A DNA stretch of 33,552 nt from Treponema sp. GTDB taxonomy: Bacteria > Spirochaetota > Spirochaetia > Treponematales > Breznakiellaceae. The notes under the pieces were generated by a model. That model searched no databases and was not told where the DNA came from. It saw only the letters and a list, made by a program, of their open reading frames with translations. The DNA lies in the NCBI GenBank assembly GCA_009787835.1, contig WQSN01000031.1:1-33552 (forward strand), written 5' to 3'. Shown piece by piece: positions 1 to 8,298 of this stretch; within the stretch, counting starts at the first letter, position 1; each line of letters starts with the position of its first letter. The translations under genes were made by a program, and so were the position numbers.

Positions 1-197
1 TGTACTATCTTGCTTATAACTTGTGCAGGTGTTTGGCTGGTTGCTTCAGCTCTTGTTAAAATATAGTTGGCAGAAACTTTATCAAGGACATTAAGCAAAT
101 CTCGTTGTCTGGCAAAAACACCGGGGCGGGAAAAATTTACTTTTGGCGCTGTTTTTGTCCAGCGTTCATCAAGTTCATCATATTCTTCATCTGTCAT
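1..197 (-). CDS. Ribbon-helix-helix-type antitoxin, C-terminus cut by window edge
   Basis: Reading leftwards from the ATG at 197, 65 codons are visible before the window ends. The protein begins MTDEEYDELDERWTKTAPKV, continues with an SRPGVFARQRD stretch, and ends in the window near QTPAQVIS. A short acidic N-terminus followed by a helix rich in L, V and A fits small antitoxins that pair with BrnT-like toxins; this is family-level recognition only. Its ATG overlaps the TGA of the upstream toxin gene (ATGA, 4 bp), so the two are translationally coupled, with toxin first and antitoxin second. It would be expected to neutralise the toxin in the cytoplasm and repress the operon. The DNA-binding part may lie outside the window, so the RHH label is inference. 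Confidence 0.6.
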   Translation of the reverse strand, partial: MTDEEYDELDERWTKTAPKVNFSRPGVFARQRDLLNVLDKVSANYILTRAEATSQTPAQVISKIV

Positions 198-469
198 ATC
201 TGCCATAATAATCCCTGCTCTTTCAATTTTATATAATTATGTTTCTGGCATTTCATTGCGTGAAACACTTTAATTTTTTGTTCATCAATTAAATTATACA
301 TAACTTCCAGTAATTTTCCTGTCCTGTCAAATCCAATAGATAAATATTTTGTTTCATCGTCTTCTTCGATAATACCGTCAGCGAGATGATTTAATAAGAC
401 CCATCGAATGCTATCCTCAGAAATATTATGCTTAAACGCTGATGGAACAAATAACATTTCCAGTGCCAT
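194..469 (-). CDS. BrnT-like small toxin
   Basis: A protein of about 91 residues starting MALEMLFVPSAFKHNISED. Conserved-looking elements are FVPSAFKHNIS, the central IGFDRTGKLLEVMYN strand pair and the terminal IKVFHAMKC. This pattern (HxIS/E start, IGxDxxGxLLEVxYN, IxVFHAM at the end) resembles small RelE/BrnT-superfamily ribonuclease toxins; the enzymatic activity is inferred. The reading frame is open up to 559, but residues before 469 look non-coding and run into a remnant on the other strand. ATG 457 (MLFVPSAF) is an equally possible start, and neither has a strong ribosome site. It overlaps the downstream antitoxin by ATGA. A toxin-antitoxin module beside a transposase-like remnant suggests an accessory patch. 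Confidence 0.6.
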   Translation of the reverse strand: MALEMLFVPSAFKHNISEDSIRWVLLNHLADGIIEEDDETKYLSIGFDRTGKLLEVMYNLIDEQKIKVFHAMKCQKHNYIKLKEQGLLWQI

Positions 470-481
470 TAATAAATTTAA

Positions 482-724
482 CCTAAATCTTACAAAGATG
501 CAACAAATAAAATCAAAAAACAACCCCGCTTTATTCGTGCTGAGGGGTTTAATACCCAAGAACTCGCTACACGAGGGAGCTTTAGGGCGCTTAAAAAAGG
601 TATGGAAAAAGACATGGAAAAAAGTAAAATTGGAATTGCCAGTAATGTACTACACATGAATTTAACTATTGAGCAGATACAACAAGCTACCGGACTTTAT
701 ACAGAAACAATAAAATCGCTTTAA
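482..724 (+). pseudogene. Remnant of Rpn-family nuclease/transposase C-terminus
   Basis: The frame is open from 482 to the TAA at 724 with no convincing start; a stop lies just before it at 479. The conceptual protein contains ELATRGSFRALKKGMEKDME and ends TIEQIQQATGLYTETIKSL. The KG-MEKDMEK-S-KIGIA, then TIEQIxxxTGL, then ETIKSL tail is the recognisable end of PD-(D/E)XK Rpn 'recombination-promoting nuclease/putative transposase' proteins (basic linker plus a small C-terminal helix pair). The nuclease core, normally about 200 residues upstream, is missing, and the space is taken by the opposite-strand toxin gene. I read it as a decayed fragment left by a deletion or by insertion of the toxin-antitoxin pair. 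A short live ORF from ATG 602 (40 codons) cannot be excluded. Confidence 0.5.
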
Positions 725-1065
725 CAAAATAGGAAAAAGATTCTCCGCGAGAACCTCTTTCCTCTCTCTTCTCATCCCTCTTTTCTCATTTACAATTGGC
801 AGCTCATCTCAGTGGCACGCCAAATTACTGCGCGCGAAACATTGAGCGCGTCTTTGTTACCAACTATATGGCGTCGCGCGAAAAAAAAGAAATACAACAA
901 ATAAACCTAATTGCGCGCAACACGGAAACCGCGTCTGAAGTACTGGCTAGTCTGATAGCTGCCGCCCCGGCGTGCGGAACGGACGCCGGCTGAATCGCTC
1001 CAGCCCCCGCCGCGAACCACGCGATAAGACCCCGAAGAAACGCCAGTTGGATCTGTTTACGCTCC
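725..1065. other. 341-base stretch with no assured gene
   Basis: Between the Rpn remnant and the end of the LRR gene. Bases 735-790 are a pyrimidine-rich run (repeated CTC/CTT). Bases 828-1000 are rich in GCGC/CGCG, unlike the AT-rich flanks. The only candidate is the weak ORF listed at 796-993. No hairpin followed by a T-run that would end the LRR operon was found. Confidence 0.4.
796..993 (+). CDS. Small hypothetical protein, possibly frameshifted
   Basis: I do not recognise this gene. From a TTG at 796 it would encode 65 residues with a protein-like centre (VFVTNYMASREKKEIQQINL, then NTETASEVLASL) and an alanine-rich end. No Shine-Dalgarno sequence precedes the TTG. The frame closes with TGA at 993. 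A GTG at 972 in the -1 frame continues with a basic stretch (RREPRDKTPKKRQLDLF) until the sequence runs into the antisense of the LRR gene's 3' end. Protein-like character carrying over from one frame to the next suggests either two overlapping small genes or one gene broken by a one-base change. Its GC-rich composition differs from its neighbours and suggests separate ancestry. Confidence 0.25.
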   Translation: MAAHLSGTPNYCARNIERVFVTNYMASREKKEIQQINLIARNTETASEVLASLIAAAPACGTDAG

Positions 1066-4000
1066 CTATTCCCACACAGTCGCTACTCCGCCAACCCACC
1101 GCCAATGCGTATCCGCCGTCCCTGGATGCGTTACTGAATAGTAATAACGATTCGCAGATGTAAGATTTGTATTTAAGGAACCAATTGTTATCCCATTCCA
1201 GGCCGTACTATTAACCCCGCCATAAAAAACCTTGGTTAAGCCTGAACAGACATAGAACGCAGTATTGACAATACTCGTCACACTTGTGGGGATTGTTATG
1301 CTGGTCAAGCCAGTGCAGCCATAAAACGCAGAAGAGCCGATACTCGTCACGCCTGAGGGGATTGTTATACTGGTTAAACCTGAGCAGCCATAAAACGCAG
1401 AAGAGCCGATACTCGTCACGTTTGATGGGATTATACTGTTTTTACAACCGGCTATTAACTCGTTATTTGCAATACGAATAATACAGTTTCCTTCACTTCT
1501 ATATATGGTATTACCGCTTTCTACAGTTATGCTGGTCAAGCCTGAGCAGTCACGGAACGCATTAGAGCCGATATTCGTCACGCTTGAGGGAATTGATATA
1601 CTGGTTAAACCATAATAATTCTCAAAACATTGATTTGCTAATGTCGTTACAGGTAATCCTTCGTACAGGGACGGTATTATCACATCAGGAGCGGTAGCTG
1701 TGCCTTTTGAAACAGAATATGCATTTCCGTTTATCAATGTAAAAGATAGACCTGGTGTAGCTGACATTTGTGTATTCCATACCAGCGGTTTCCCGGCTAC
1801 AAAACGCCAATGAGTATATGATGTGCCGGGATCATTCTCACGATAATAATATATAGTTGATGACGTAAGAGCTGTATTTTCTGTACCTATTACCATATTA
1901 TTCCATTCTGAACTATCATCACCGGTGTAATATACTGAATTTAATTTACTGCAATTATTGAACGCTTCATTGCCTATACTTATAACGCTTGAGGGGATTA
2001 TTATACTGGCTAAACCTGAGCAGCTATAGAACGCAGAATTACCGATACTCGTCACACTTGATGGGATCGTTATACTGGTTAAGCCTGAGCAATAATAGAA
2101 CGCATAAGTACCGATACTCGTCACGCTTGAGGGGATTGTTATACTGGTTAAGCCTGAGCAACCCCAGAACGCAGAACCGCCGATACTCGTCACGCTTGAG
2201 GGAATTATACTGTTTTTACAACCGGCTATTAACTCGTTATTTGCAATACGAATAATACAGTTTCCTTCACTTCTATATATTGTATTACCGCTTTCTACAG
2301 TAATACTGGTCAAGCCTGAGCAACTAATGAACGCATTAGAGCCGATACTCGTCACACTTGAGGGGATTGTTATGCTGGTCAAACCTGAGCAAAAAGAGAA
2401 CGCATTAGAGCCGATACTTATAACGCTTGAGGGGATTATTATACTGGTTAAACCTGAGCATTCCCAGAACGCAGAAGAGCCGATACTCGTCACACTTGAT
2501 GGGATCGTTATACTGGTTAAACCTGAGCATTCCCAGAACGCAGAATTGCCGATACTCGTCACACTTGATGAGATCGTTATACTGGTTAAGCCTGAGCAAC
2601 CCCTGAACGCAGAACCGCCGATACTCGTCACGCTTGAGGGGATTGTTATACTGGTCAAACCTGAGCAGCCAGAGAACGCAGAAGAGCCGATACTCGTCAC
2701 GCTTGAGGGAATTATACTGTTTTTACAACCGGTTATTAACTCGTTATTTGTAATTCGAATAATACAGTTTCCTTCGCTTCTATATATAGTATTACCGCTT
2801 TCTACAGTGAGGCTGATTAAGCCTGAACAGCTAGAGAACGCAGAAGAGCCGATACTCGTCACACTTGAGGGGATTGTTATGTTGGTTAAGCCTGAGCAAT
2901 AACTGAACGCATAATCGCCGATACTCGTCACGCTTGAGGTGATTGTTATACTGGTTAATCCTGAGCAGCCATAGAACGCATTAGAGCCGATACTCGTCAC
3001 ACTTGAGGGGATTGCTAAGCTGGTCATTGATGTATAATTGGCAAATCCTCCTGTATAACCAGAATTATATGTAGCTGATGCTATCTGTGTTACCGGCAGC
3101 CCATTGTAAAAAGCGGGAATTATAACATCGGTGTCAGTTATGCTGCCTCCGGAAACTGAATATGCCGTATTGTTGTTTATAAGCGTAAACTCAAAACCTG
3201 TTGTTGGAGGCTTAAGGGAGGCGTTAAACGCAATATCTATTTCATAAATGCCCGATTGTACGGTTACTGTTTTATTGTCTGCTTCCCAGTTAAAAAGTAA
3301 AAATGTATTGTTTTGTACAAATGCTCTAATAGCCGTTTCCGCCTGTACCTGATTCGCGTAATTACCGGCGTTTTGAATATTTGTTTCTATTACCGCTGTT
3401 TTAACAAATGCAGCGTCTGTCAATGTTTTAAATTCTGTCAAATTACCCGGTATTGAATTTACTGCGCAAAGAGCGTTAAAGCTGATAATAATATTGTTAA
3501 AGTTGCTGTCATTAACTCCGTTAATACCCAACATGGAAAAATGATCTGCTGAAATTCCGGCTTCAGATAATTTCCATGTTTTTTCTGATGCATCCCATGT
3601 TCTTAAAATATATCTTAATAATGCGGCGGGAATGTGCCTGTCTGAAAATACCTCCTCAAAGAAACTATTCATGTTTTTATATATGTGAAGTATATGGCTT
3701 ATAACAGCTTCATCTTCTCCGTTGGATAAAATAAAATCCACGCGGTATTCGCCTGCGTCAAGAGTAACCTCGTTTTCAAGATTTAAGGTTTGTGTTATGT
3801 TATTCTCTATTAATTTAACAGTTTTGTCGTTTAACAATGTAAATGTGTTTGCGCCCGCGTTCCTGCGCCATATTTCCATAACCGCGTTTTTAAAACTGTA
3901 ATTAAAGCTGATATTCCATTTATACTTTCCGCTGCCGTTTTCAATCGGGAAAAGAACAATATCTGCGGGAACAACTGAACCTGAAGCCACAGCTATAGTT

Positions 4001-4407
4001 TCAGTTTTGCTTTTTGCCGCTTCAACTGACTGTTGATTTTCTCCGGCAAGAAAAGCGGTAATCACTAGTTCCCAAGTCCCCGCGGACAGTTCGACAGAGC
4101 CTGAACTGCCGGTCCATGTTATGGAAAAATTACTGTTTCCTGCAGTTTTGGCGGTAAAATCAAGCTTAAACTCAATATAATCATCCATGGAAATATCAGG
4201 CATAATGGTTCTGGCCGATTTCTCTCCGTTTATATAAAGCAATACAGCGCCGTTTCCGTTATCATTAATAATATCAGGCTGCCTGAAAATATCAGGACAA
4301 CCGGAAAAAATAAAAAATGATATTATTGAAATAAGAAAAGAATTTAAAATAAATATTTTTCCCTTCCCTGTTTTCTCATTTATTTTTATTACTGCTTCTC
4401 TTTTCAT
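1066..4407 (-). CDS. BspA-type leucine-rich-repeat surface lipoprotein
   Basis: 1113 residues. The signal peptide ends in a lipobox (FIFSGC, Cys37), so it is a lipoprotein probably carried to the surface. Residues about 40-260 form an N-terminal module (ARTIMPDIS, ELSAGTWELVITA, GSGKYKWNIS, ISHILHIYKNMNSFFE) shared with the lipoprotein at 18983-20464. From about 430 on there are roughly 20 LRR_5/TpLRR repeats of 23 residues, consensus CSGLTSITIPSSVTSIGSSAF. They are interrupted by three copies of an island (SGNTIYRSEGNCIIRI, then GCKNSIIPSS) and by one non-LRR spacer with a second xGxxYTHWRFVAG element; the protein ends with a similar DTHWRWVGG element. BspA-like proteins in Treponema and Tannerella mediate adhesion to host or bacterial surfaces. 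It is the last gene of locus A, 12 bp after the preceding lipoprotein gene, so probably co-transcribed. A small stop-proximal truncation cannot be judged. Confidence 0.92.
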   Translation of the reverse strand: MKREAVIKINEKTGKGKIFILNSFLISIISFFIFSGCPDIFRQPDIINDNGNGAVLLYINGEKSARTIMPDISMDDYIEFKLDFTAKTAGNSNFSITWTGSSGSVELSAGTWELVITAFLAGENQQSVEAAKSKTETIAVASGSVVPADIVLFPIENGSGKYKWNISFNYSFKNAVMEIWRRNAGANTFTLLNDKTVKLIENNITQTLNLENEVTLDAGEYRVDFILSNGEDEAVISHILHIYKNMNSFFEEVFSDRHIPAALLRYILRTWDASEKTWKLSEAGISADHFSMLGINGVNDSNFNNIIISFNALCAVNSIPGNLTEFKTLTDAAFVKTAVIETNIQNAGNYANQVQAETAIRAFVQNNTFLLFNWEADNKTVTVQSGIYEIDIAFNASLKPPTTGFEFTLINNNTAYSVSGGSITDTDVIIPAFYNGLPVTQIASATYNSGYTGGFANYTSMTSLAIPSSVTSIGSNAFYGCSGLTSITITSSVTSIGDYAFSYCSGLTNITIPSSVTSIGSSAFSSCSGLISLTVESGNTIYRSEGNCIIRITNNELITGCKNSIIPSSVTSIGSSAFSGCSGLTSITIPSSVTSIGGSAFRGCSGLTSITISSSVTSIGNSAFWECSGLTSITIPSSVTSIGSSAFWECSGLTSIIIPSSVISIGSNAFSFCSGLTSITIPSSVTSIGSNAFISCSGLTSITVESGNTIYRSEGNCIIRIANNELIAGCKNSIIPSSVTSIGGSAFWGCSGLTSITIPSSVTSIGTYAFYYCSGLTSITIPSSVTSIGNSAFYSCSGLASIIIPSSVISIGNEAFNNCSKLNSVYYTGDDSSEWNNMVIGTENTALTSSTIYYYRENDPGTSYTHWRFVAGKPLVWNTQMSATPGLSFTLINGNAYSVSKGTATAPDVIIPSLYEGLPVTTLANQCFENYYGLTSISIPSSVTNIGSNAFRDCSGLTSITVESGNTIYRSEGNCIIRIANNELIAGCKNSIIPSNVTSIGSSAFYGCSGLTSITIPSGVTSIGSSAFYGCTGLTSITIPTSVTSIVNTAFYVCSGLTKVFYGGVNSTAWNGITIGSLNTNLTSANRYYYSVTHPGTADTHWRWVGGVATVWE
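1284..3015 (-). repeat. 69-bp tandem repeats encoding the LRRs, with three ~100-bp islands
   Basis: On the plus strand the unit reads roughly CCGATACTCGTCACGCTTGA followed by GGGATTGTTATACTGGTTAA and GCCTGAGCA plus a variable stretch; it recurs every 69 bp. Three nearly identical islands (about 1430-1530, 2205-2305 and 2710-2810) share ATTATACTGTTTTTACAACC and TTCTATATAT. Identity at DNA level, including third codon positions, points to recent duplication or gene conversion. Confidence 0.9.
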
Positions 4408-4419
4408 TTAACGCGCTCC

Positions 4420-6828
4420 TTAAGGTTTAACTTCAAATATAACATTCTTGCTGTACATCCTGCCGTTTATTTTAACTTCAGCCATTAATGTGTATGTTCC
4501 TATTTTATTGTATACTGTAGAATTTACAGTCAGTGTTTGTCCGAAACTACCGGTAATACCGCTTGTTATTTGATTTCTGTTTAAATACCATTTAATGCTT
4601 CCGCTGTCATATTGCTGCGGATTGTCTACTGTAATTTGAGCCGATGCCGGTTTACCGGCGCCGCTGTTTAAATAAATTGTGTTTACGGTTATTGATGGAG
4701 TATTAATATCAGAAAAATCCGCAAAGGAAATGCTGAAATTTTCCTGGGCGGTAATATTTACTGTTAATCCTGCCGGTTGTATTAATGTATAGTTATCCTT
4801 GCTGTTTCCTGTAAGCTGTATGTTGGTTGTAACTGCCTTGCTGTTGCCTGCGGCGGCATTTGTGATTGTTCCGTTGCCAAGAGTGAAACCGACATCATCA
4901 CCTGTAATAACGCCTGTAAGATTTCCGCCTGATAGTTCTACTATTGTAGTGCCGTTGTAAAGACGGTTTAATGCGCTAACGCCTGTTATGTTGATTGTTT
5001 TGCGGTTAACTGTCAGCGTTCCGGCTTCAAGCCATGTAACAGCGTTCCAGCCTGTTGCTGCGGTAACATTAAAAGTAACCGCGTATGATCCTGGTGCTGT
5101 CGGATGATCTTTTAAGCCATTATATAAAATTGATATATCACCTGTAGTTTTCCCAAATTTGGGAGCAATCGAAACATTTGTAGTATTGCCGTAAGTTTGC
5201 ATCATATTGCCGATATTAAAATCAGTTGCCGCAGGAGTTTGATTATTTACAATCAACGTAACTGCGTTACTCCTTACAGCGGTGTTCTTGTTTCCTCCGT
5301 CTCCGTTATCTGCTATCGTATTTGTTATTTCAGCAAAATAGTAATATGTTCCCGCTATTCCTGCCGGCGGATTGAATGATGATGATGTTGCTCCTGGGAT
5401 AACAGTACCGCCTGTATTGGAAGCGTTTGTATTACTGTACCATTGATACGATAATGTCCCGCCGTCTATTACACTTGTCGTAACAGTCAAACTGTGTGAT
5501 GTACCAATGGTCACTGTTGCGTTCATGGGCTGGTTTGTTATATTAGGTTCGTGAGCGTCCACTTGTATGTTAACAATGAATGAAACAGCGTTACTCCTTA
5601 TATGTGCGCTCTTGTTTCCACCGTCTCCGTTATCTGTTATCGTGTTTATTATTTCAGCAAAATAGTAGTATGTCCCTGCTGTATTAGCAGGCGGGCTGTA
5701 CGATGATGATACGGCTCCCGTAATGATACTGCCTCCTGTATTTGACTCGCTTGTGTTACTGTACCATTGATACGATAATGTTCCGCCGTCTGTTACGTTT
5801 GCAGTTACGGACAGGCTGCTGCTTCCGCCGAATATCACATTACCGTCTGTTGGCTGGCTTGTAATATTTGGTGTCTGTGCGTTCTCTTTTGTGTTAACAT
5901 TCAGGGAAGCCGCGTTACTCCTTACAGTTGCGCTCTTGTTTCCTCCGTCTCCGTTATCTGTAATTGCATTTGTTATTTCAACAAAATAATGGTATGTTCC
6001 AGATGTTCCTGTCGGCGGATTGTATGATGAAGATGTTGCTCCTGTTATGACGCTGCCGCCTGTATTGGACGCGCTTGTATTGCTGTACCATTGATATGAA
6101 AGCATCCCGTTATCTGTCACGTTTACCGTTACAGACAGGCTATGCGCAGTGTTTATTGTAATTACCGCATCCATTGGCTGGCTTGTAATTATTGGTATTT
6201 GTACATTGATTTTATCGCTTATTATCAGGATACCTGCGATTAATCCGTTTACCGCGTTCCAGCCTGCTGCCTGAGCTACATCAAAGGTTACTATATAAGT
6301 TCCGATTGACGAAGGAAGCGCGGCAGATCCAGCGTAATAAACAGAGATCATACCTGCCGACTTTCCGGTTTTTGGCGTAATCGTTACAGGCACAATGTTT
6401 CCAACCGCCTGAGTCATATTGCTGATATTAAAATCAGTAGCGGCTGGATTTTGATTGTGCAAATTTATGGTTAATGTTCCGCCTGCCAAACCATTAACCG
6501 CCTGCCATTCCGCTGTCCCTGCTACGTTAAATGTTACAGTGTATGTTCCTGTTGCGGAGGGAATCGCGTTAAATCCGTTATACAGAACTGTTATGGCTCC
6601 TGTAGTTTTTCCTTCTCTTGGCGTAATCTCTACCGGTACAATGCTCCCAATTGTCTGTGTCAGATTAATAACATCAAAATCAGATGCTACAGGCGTTAGC
6701 TTCTGCGCTTCCGTGTTGCTTATAACTATATCCCGCAGCTCTTCAATGTCTCCGCCAAGGACACATGAAGCGGAAACAAGGATGGCGCATAACAATATAT
6801 TTCGTATAACTTTTGTAATAATTTTCAT
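4420..6828 (-). CDS. Multidomain Ig/MBG-like surface lipoprotein
   Basis: 802 residues. Lipobox VSASC (Cys22) is followed by VLGGDIEELRD, a motif repeated almost exactly in the lipoprotein at 23558-25501. Domain order: two MBG-like beta domains of about 80 residues (ASDFDVINLTQTIGSIVP; ATDFNISNMTQAVGNIVP), three Ig-like repeats of 108 residues (ITSQPMD, then LSYQWYSNTSASNTGG, then DNGDGGNKSATVRSNA), a third MBG-like domain (ATDFNIGNMMQTYGN), a YDG-like domain (ALNRLYNGTTIVELSGGNL), and a C-terminal beta domain (PASAQITVDNPQQY ending YSKNVIFEVKP) shared with the lipoprotein at 20478-22379. Such stacks of beta domains build stalks on the cell surface; no catalytic motif is seen. It follows the caspase gene by 2 bp, and its AGGGAG ribosome site lies inside that gene's last codons. 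This is the middle gene of the locus A operon. Confidence 0.88.
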   Translation of the reverse strand: MKIITKVIRNILLCAILVSASCVLGGDIEELRDIVISNTEAQKLTPVASDFDVINLTQTIGSIVPVEITPREGKTTGAITVLYNGFNAIPSATGTYTVTFNVAGTAEWQAVNGLAGGTLTINLHNQNPAATDFNISNMTQAVGNIVPVTITPKTGKSAGMISVYYAGSAALPSSIGTYIVTFDVAQAAGWNAVNGLIAGILIISDKINVQIPIITSQPMDAVITINTAHSLSVTVNVTDNGMLSYQWYSNTSASNTGGSVITGATSSSYNPPTGTSGTYHYFVEITNAITDNGDGGNKSATVRSNAASLNVNTKENAQTPNITSQPTDGNVIFGGSSSLSVTANVTDGGTLSYQWYSNTSESNTGGSIITGAVSSSYSPPANTAGTYYYFAEIINTITDNGDGGNKSAHIRSNAVSFIVNIQVDAHEPNITNQPMNATVTIGTSHSLTVTTSVIDGGTLSYQWYSNTNASNTGGTVIPGATSSSFNPPAGIAGTYYYFAEITNTIADNGDGGNKNTAVRSNAVTLIVNNQTPAATDFNIGNMMQTYGNTTNVSIAPKFGKTTGDISILYNGLKDHPTAPGSYAVTFNVTAATGWNAVTWLEAGTLTVNRKTINITGVSALNRLYNGTTIVELSGGNLTGVITGDDVGFTLGNGTITNAAAGNSKAVTTNIQLTGNSKDNYTLIQPAGLTVNITAQENFSISFADFSDINTPSITVNTIYLNSGAGKPASAQITVDNPQQYDSGSIKWYLNRNQITSGITGSFGQTLTVNSTVYNKIGTYTLMAEVKINGRMYSKNVIFEVKP
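5230..6200 (-). repeat. Three 324-bp direct repeats encoding Ig-like domains
   Basis: The string GCGTTACTCCTTA followed by TTGTTTCCTCCGTCTCCGTT recurs at about 5262, 5587 and 5911, a period of about 324 bp (108 codons). The copies differ at scattered positions, mostly silent or conservative, so they are older than the LRR islands. Confidence 0.85.
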
Positions 6829-6830
6829 GT

Positions 6831-8159
6831 TTACTCCCTGTTAAACTGGTATCTGTATCCTAAAGTCAGCGTATTACTGGCAGACGTAAAATCGGTGCGC
6901 AGGGTATAGGAAATCCCAATACCGATGTTAAAATAAAAACCGGCGGTTGCGTTTAAAGTGAAAATATTAAGGGGTAGTTTTCCTTCGGGGAATTCAAATT
7001 CGGAATAACTGTAACTTCCGCCCGCTCCCAAATACCATCTGCCCAGGTTTGCCAACGGCAATGAAAAGGCATAATGGACAAAGGGTGAAACTGAATAATA
7101 GCCCACATCATCAAAACCGCTTAGAAAACCAAAATCTACGCCCAATTCAATGAACGAATTCCTGAAAGGGGATAAAGTTCCGTTTATGTTCGCGACCAAT
7201 ACAGGAGCGGCAAATGCTGTGCCTAAAGACGCGCCTAAGCTCCAGAAGTGTTCAGCCATGTCATACTCCGGTTTTGGCTGCGGGATACGCACAGGCAAAG
7301 AAGGATGAGGATCAATCACTGATGGAGTTAATTGCAGAGCGGCATGCTCTGTTGTTACAGGAGGCGTTATAAAAGCTGCGGCTTCAGGAGAGTATCCAAG
7401 GTATGCGGTTTCAAAGTATCTCACCGAAATTTCCGGGTGCTGCTTTCCACCGCTTTCGCGAAGAACGGCAGATCCTGTCCTGTTAAATACTTCCTGGACA
7501 GTTAATCCGGGGGATTTAATGTTGTTCAGTAATTGTCCTGTAAATAAACCATTGCGTCCCGTACCGTCGTCGGCGATGGAATTGGCGCTTGTCGCGTAGA
7601 CTACAATGCTTCCCACAGGCGCGTTAATCACGGCAAGACCGCGGCTGCCCTGTCCGCTTCGGCCGCGGCCCCAGTTAAATGGATTGTCGCGGCAGGCGTC
7701 CAAAACCATTATATTCAACTCGTTTCCGGCGCTGTTTAAATCATCAAGAGTATTCTGAACCGAAACCGCCCTTGTCCGTAAACCATTTTCCGATGGTATG
7801 TTGGCGTTTACAGGAATTAAATAGTTATCTCCGCCAGCCTGTACACCGTGTCCGGCGTAAAAAAAGAAGCCGTATGTTTTCTCTTCCCTGCCAAGATTTT
7901 TTACAAAGCGTTGAATCGCGTCTTCCATGTCTTCAAGATTGCTGTCCAGCACTTTATCTACATTAAAACCCAAGGAAAGGAGAGCATCAGCCATGTCATT
8001 GGCGTCATTTACAGGGTTTGAAAGAACACTTAAACCGCCGGTATAAGCCCCATTACCGATTATAAGAGCGTATTTACCGGGGAAATCATCCTGCTGTGCA
8101 TTAATACAAAATACAATAATAATAAATAAAATTACAAATAAAGAGATTTTCCCGCTCAT
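6831..8159 (-). CDS. Caspase-like (C14) protease fused to outer-membrane beta-barrel
   Basis: 442 residues. A signal peptide (hydrophobic 7-19, likely cut after CINA21) exports it. Residues 28-255 are a caspase/metacaspase-like fold: KYALIIGNGAY start, catalytic His104 in FFYAGHG and catalytic Cys156 in MVLDACRDNPF. After a proline-rich linker (about 265-300), residues 304-442 are an amphipathic beta region ending in YRYQFNRE. It reads as an 8-strand-type barrel and matches the C-terminus of the protein at 22612-23547 (GASLGTAFAAP versus GASVGSTFYAP; GTLSPFRNSFIELGVDFGF versus GTFSPFDNFFIEAGMDVGF). Caspase-like enzymes cleave after Arg/Lys or Asp; here the domain would act in the periplasm or at the surface. 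It heads locus A, and its start lies 7 bases after a -10 box. The protease fold and active pair are seen; the target is unknown. Confidence 0.88.
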   Translation of the reverse strand: MSGKISLFVILFIIIVFCINAQQDDFPGKYALIIGNGAYTGGLSVLSNPVNDANDMADALLSLGFNVDKVLDSNLEDMEDAIQRFVKNLGREEKTYGFFFYAGHGVQAGGDNYLIPVNANIPSENGLRTRAVSVQNTLDDLNSAGNELNIMVLDACRDNPFNWGRGRSGQGSRGLAVINAPVGSIVVYATSANSIADDGTGRNGLFTGQLLNNIKSPGLTVQEVFNRTGSAVLRESGGKQHPEISVRYFETAYLGYSPEAAAFITPPVTTEHAALQLTPSVIDPHPSLPVRIPQPKPEYDMAEHFWSLGASLGTAFAAPVLVANINGTLSPFRNSFIELGVDFGFLSGFDDVGYYSVSPFVHYAFSLPLANLGRWYLGAGGSYSYSEFEFPEGKLPLNIFTLNATAGFYFNIGIGISYTLRTDFTSASNTLTLGYRYQFNRE

Positions 8160-8166
8160 AGTGTAT

Positions 8167-8196
8167 ATTATACTGCTATAAATGTAATACTGTCAA
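8167..8196 (-). promoter_or_regulatory. Promoter of locus A (predicts leaderless caspase mRNA)
   Basis: On the minus strand TTGACA (8196-8191), an 18-base spacer and TATAAT (8172-8167). Only 7 bases separate the -10 box from the ATG at 8159, so transcription should start at or next to the A of the start codon. No Shine-Dalgarno sequence is possible in that space. Confidence 0.8.
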
Positions 8197-8298
8197 CAAA
8201 AAAACTTCAGGATTTGATAATAAACAATAATTTCTATAGATTTTGAAGGACGGATTTTATTCAGTACGCTATACAATTAACAATAATCAGGGTAACAT

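Noticed and set aside
2327-2902. Long plus-strand ORF (191 codons) with internal repeats
   Set aside because: It is the antisense shadow of the LRR array; the repeats are 69 bp, in frame with the minus-strand LRR protein, and the ORF has no ribosome site.
1284-3015. CRISPR-like periodic repeats
   Set aside because: Period is 69 bp with no unique spacers, and the repeats encode 23-residue LRRs; no cas genes nearby.
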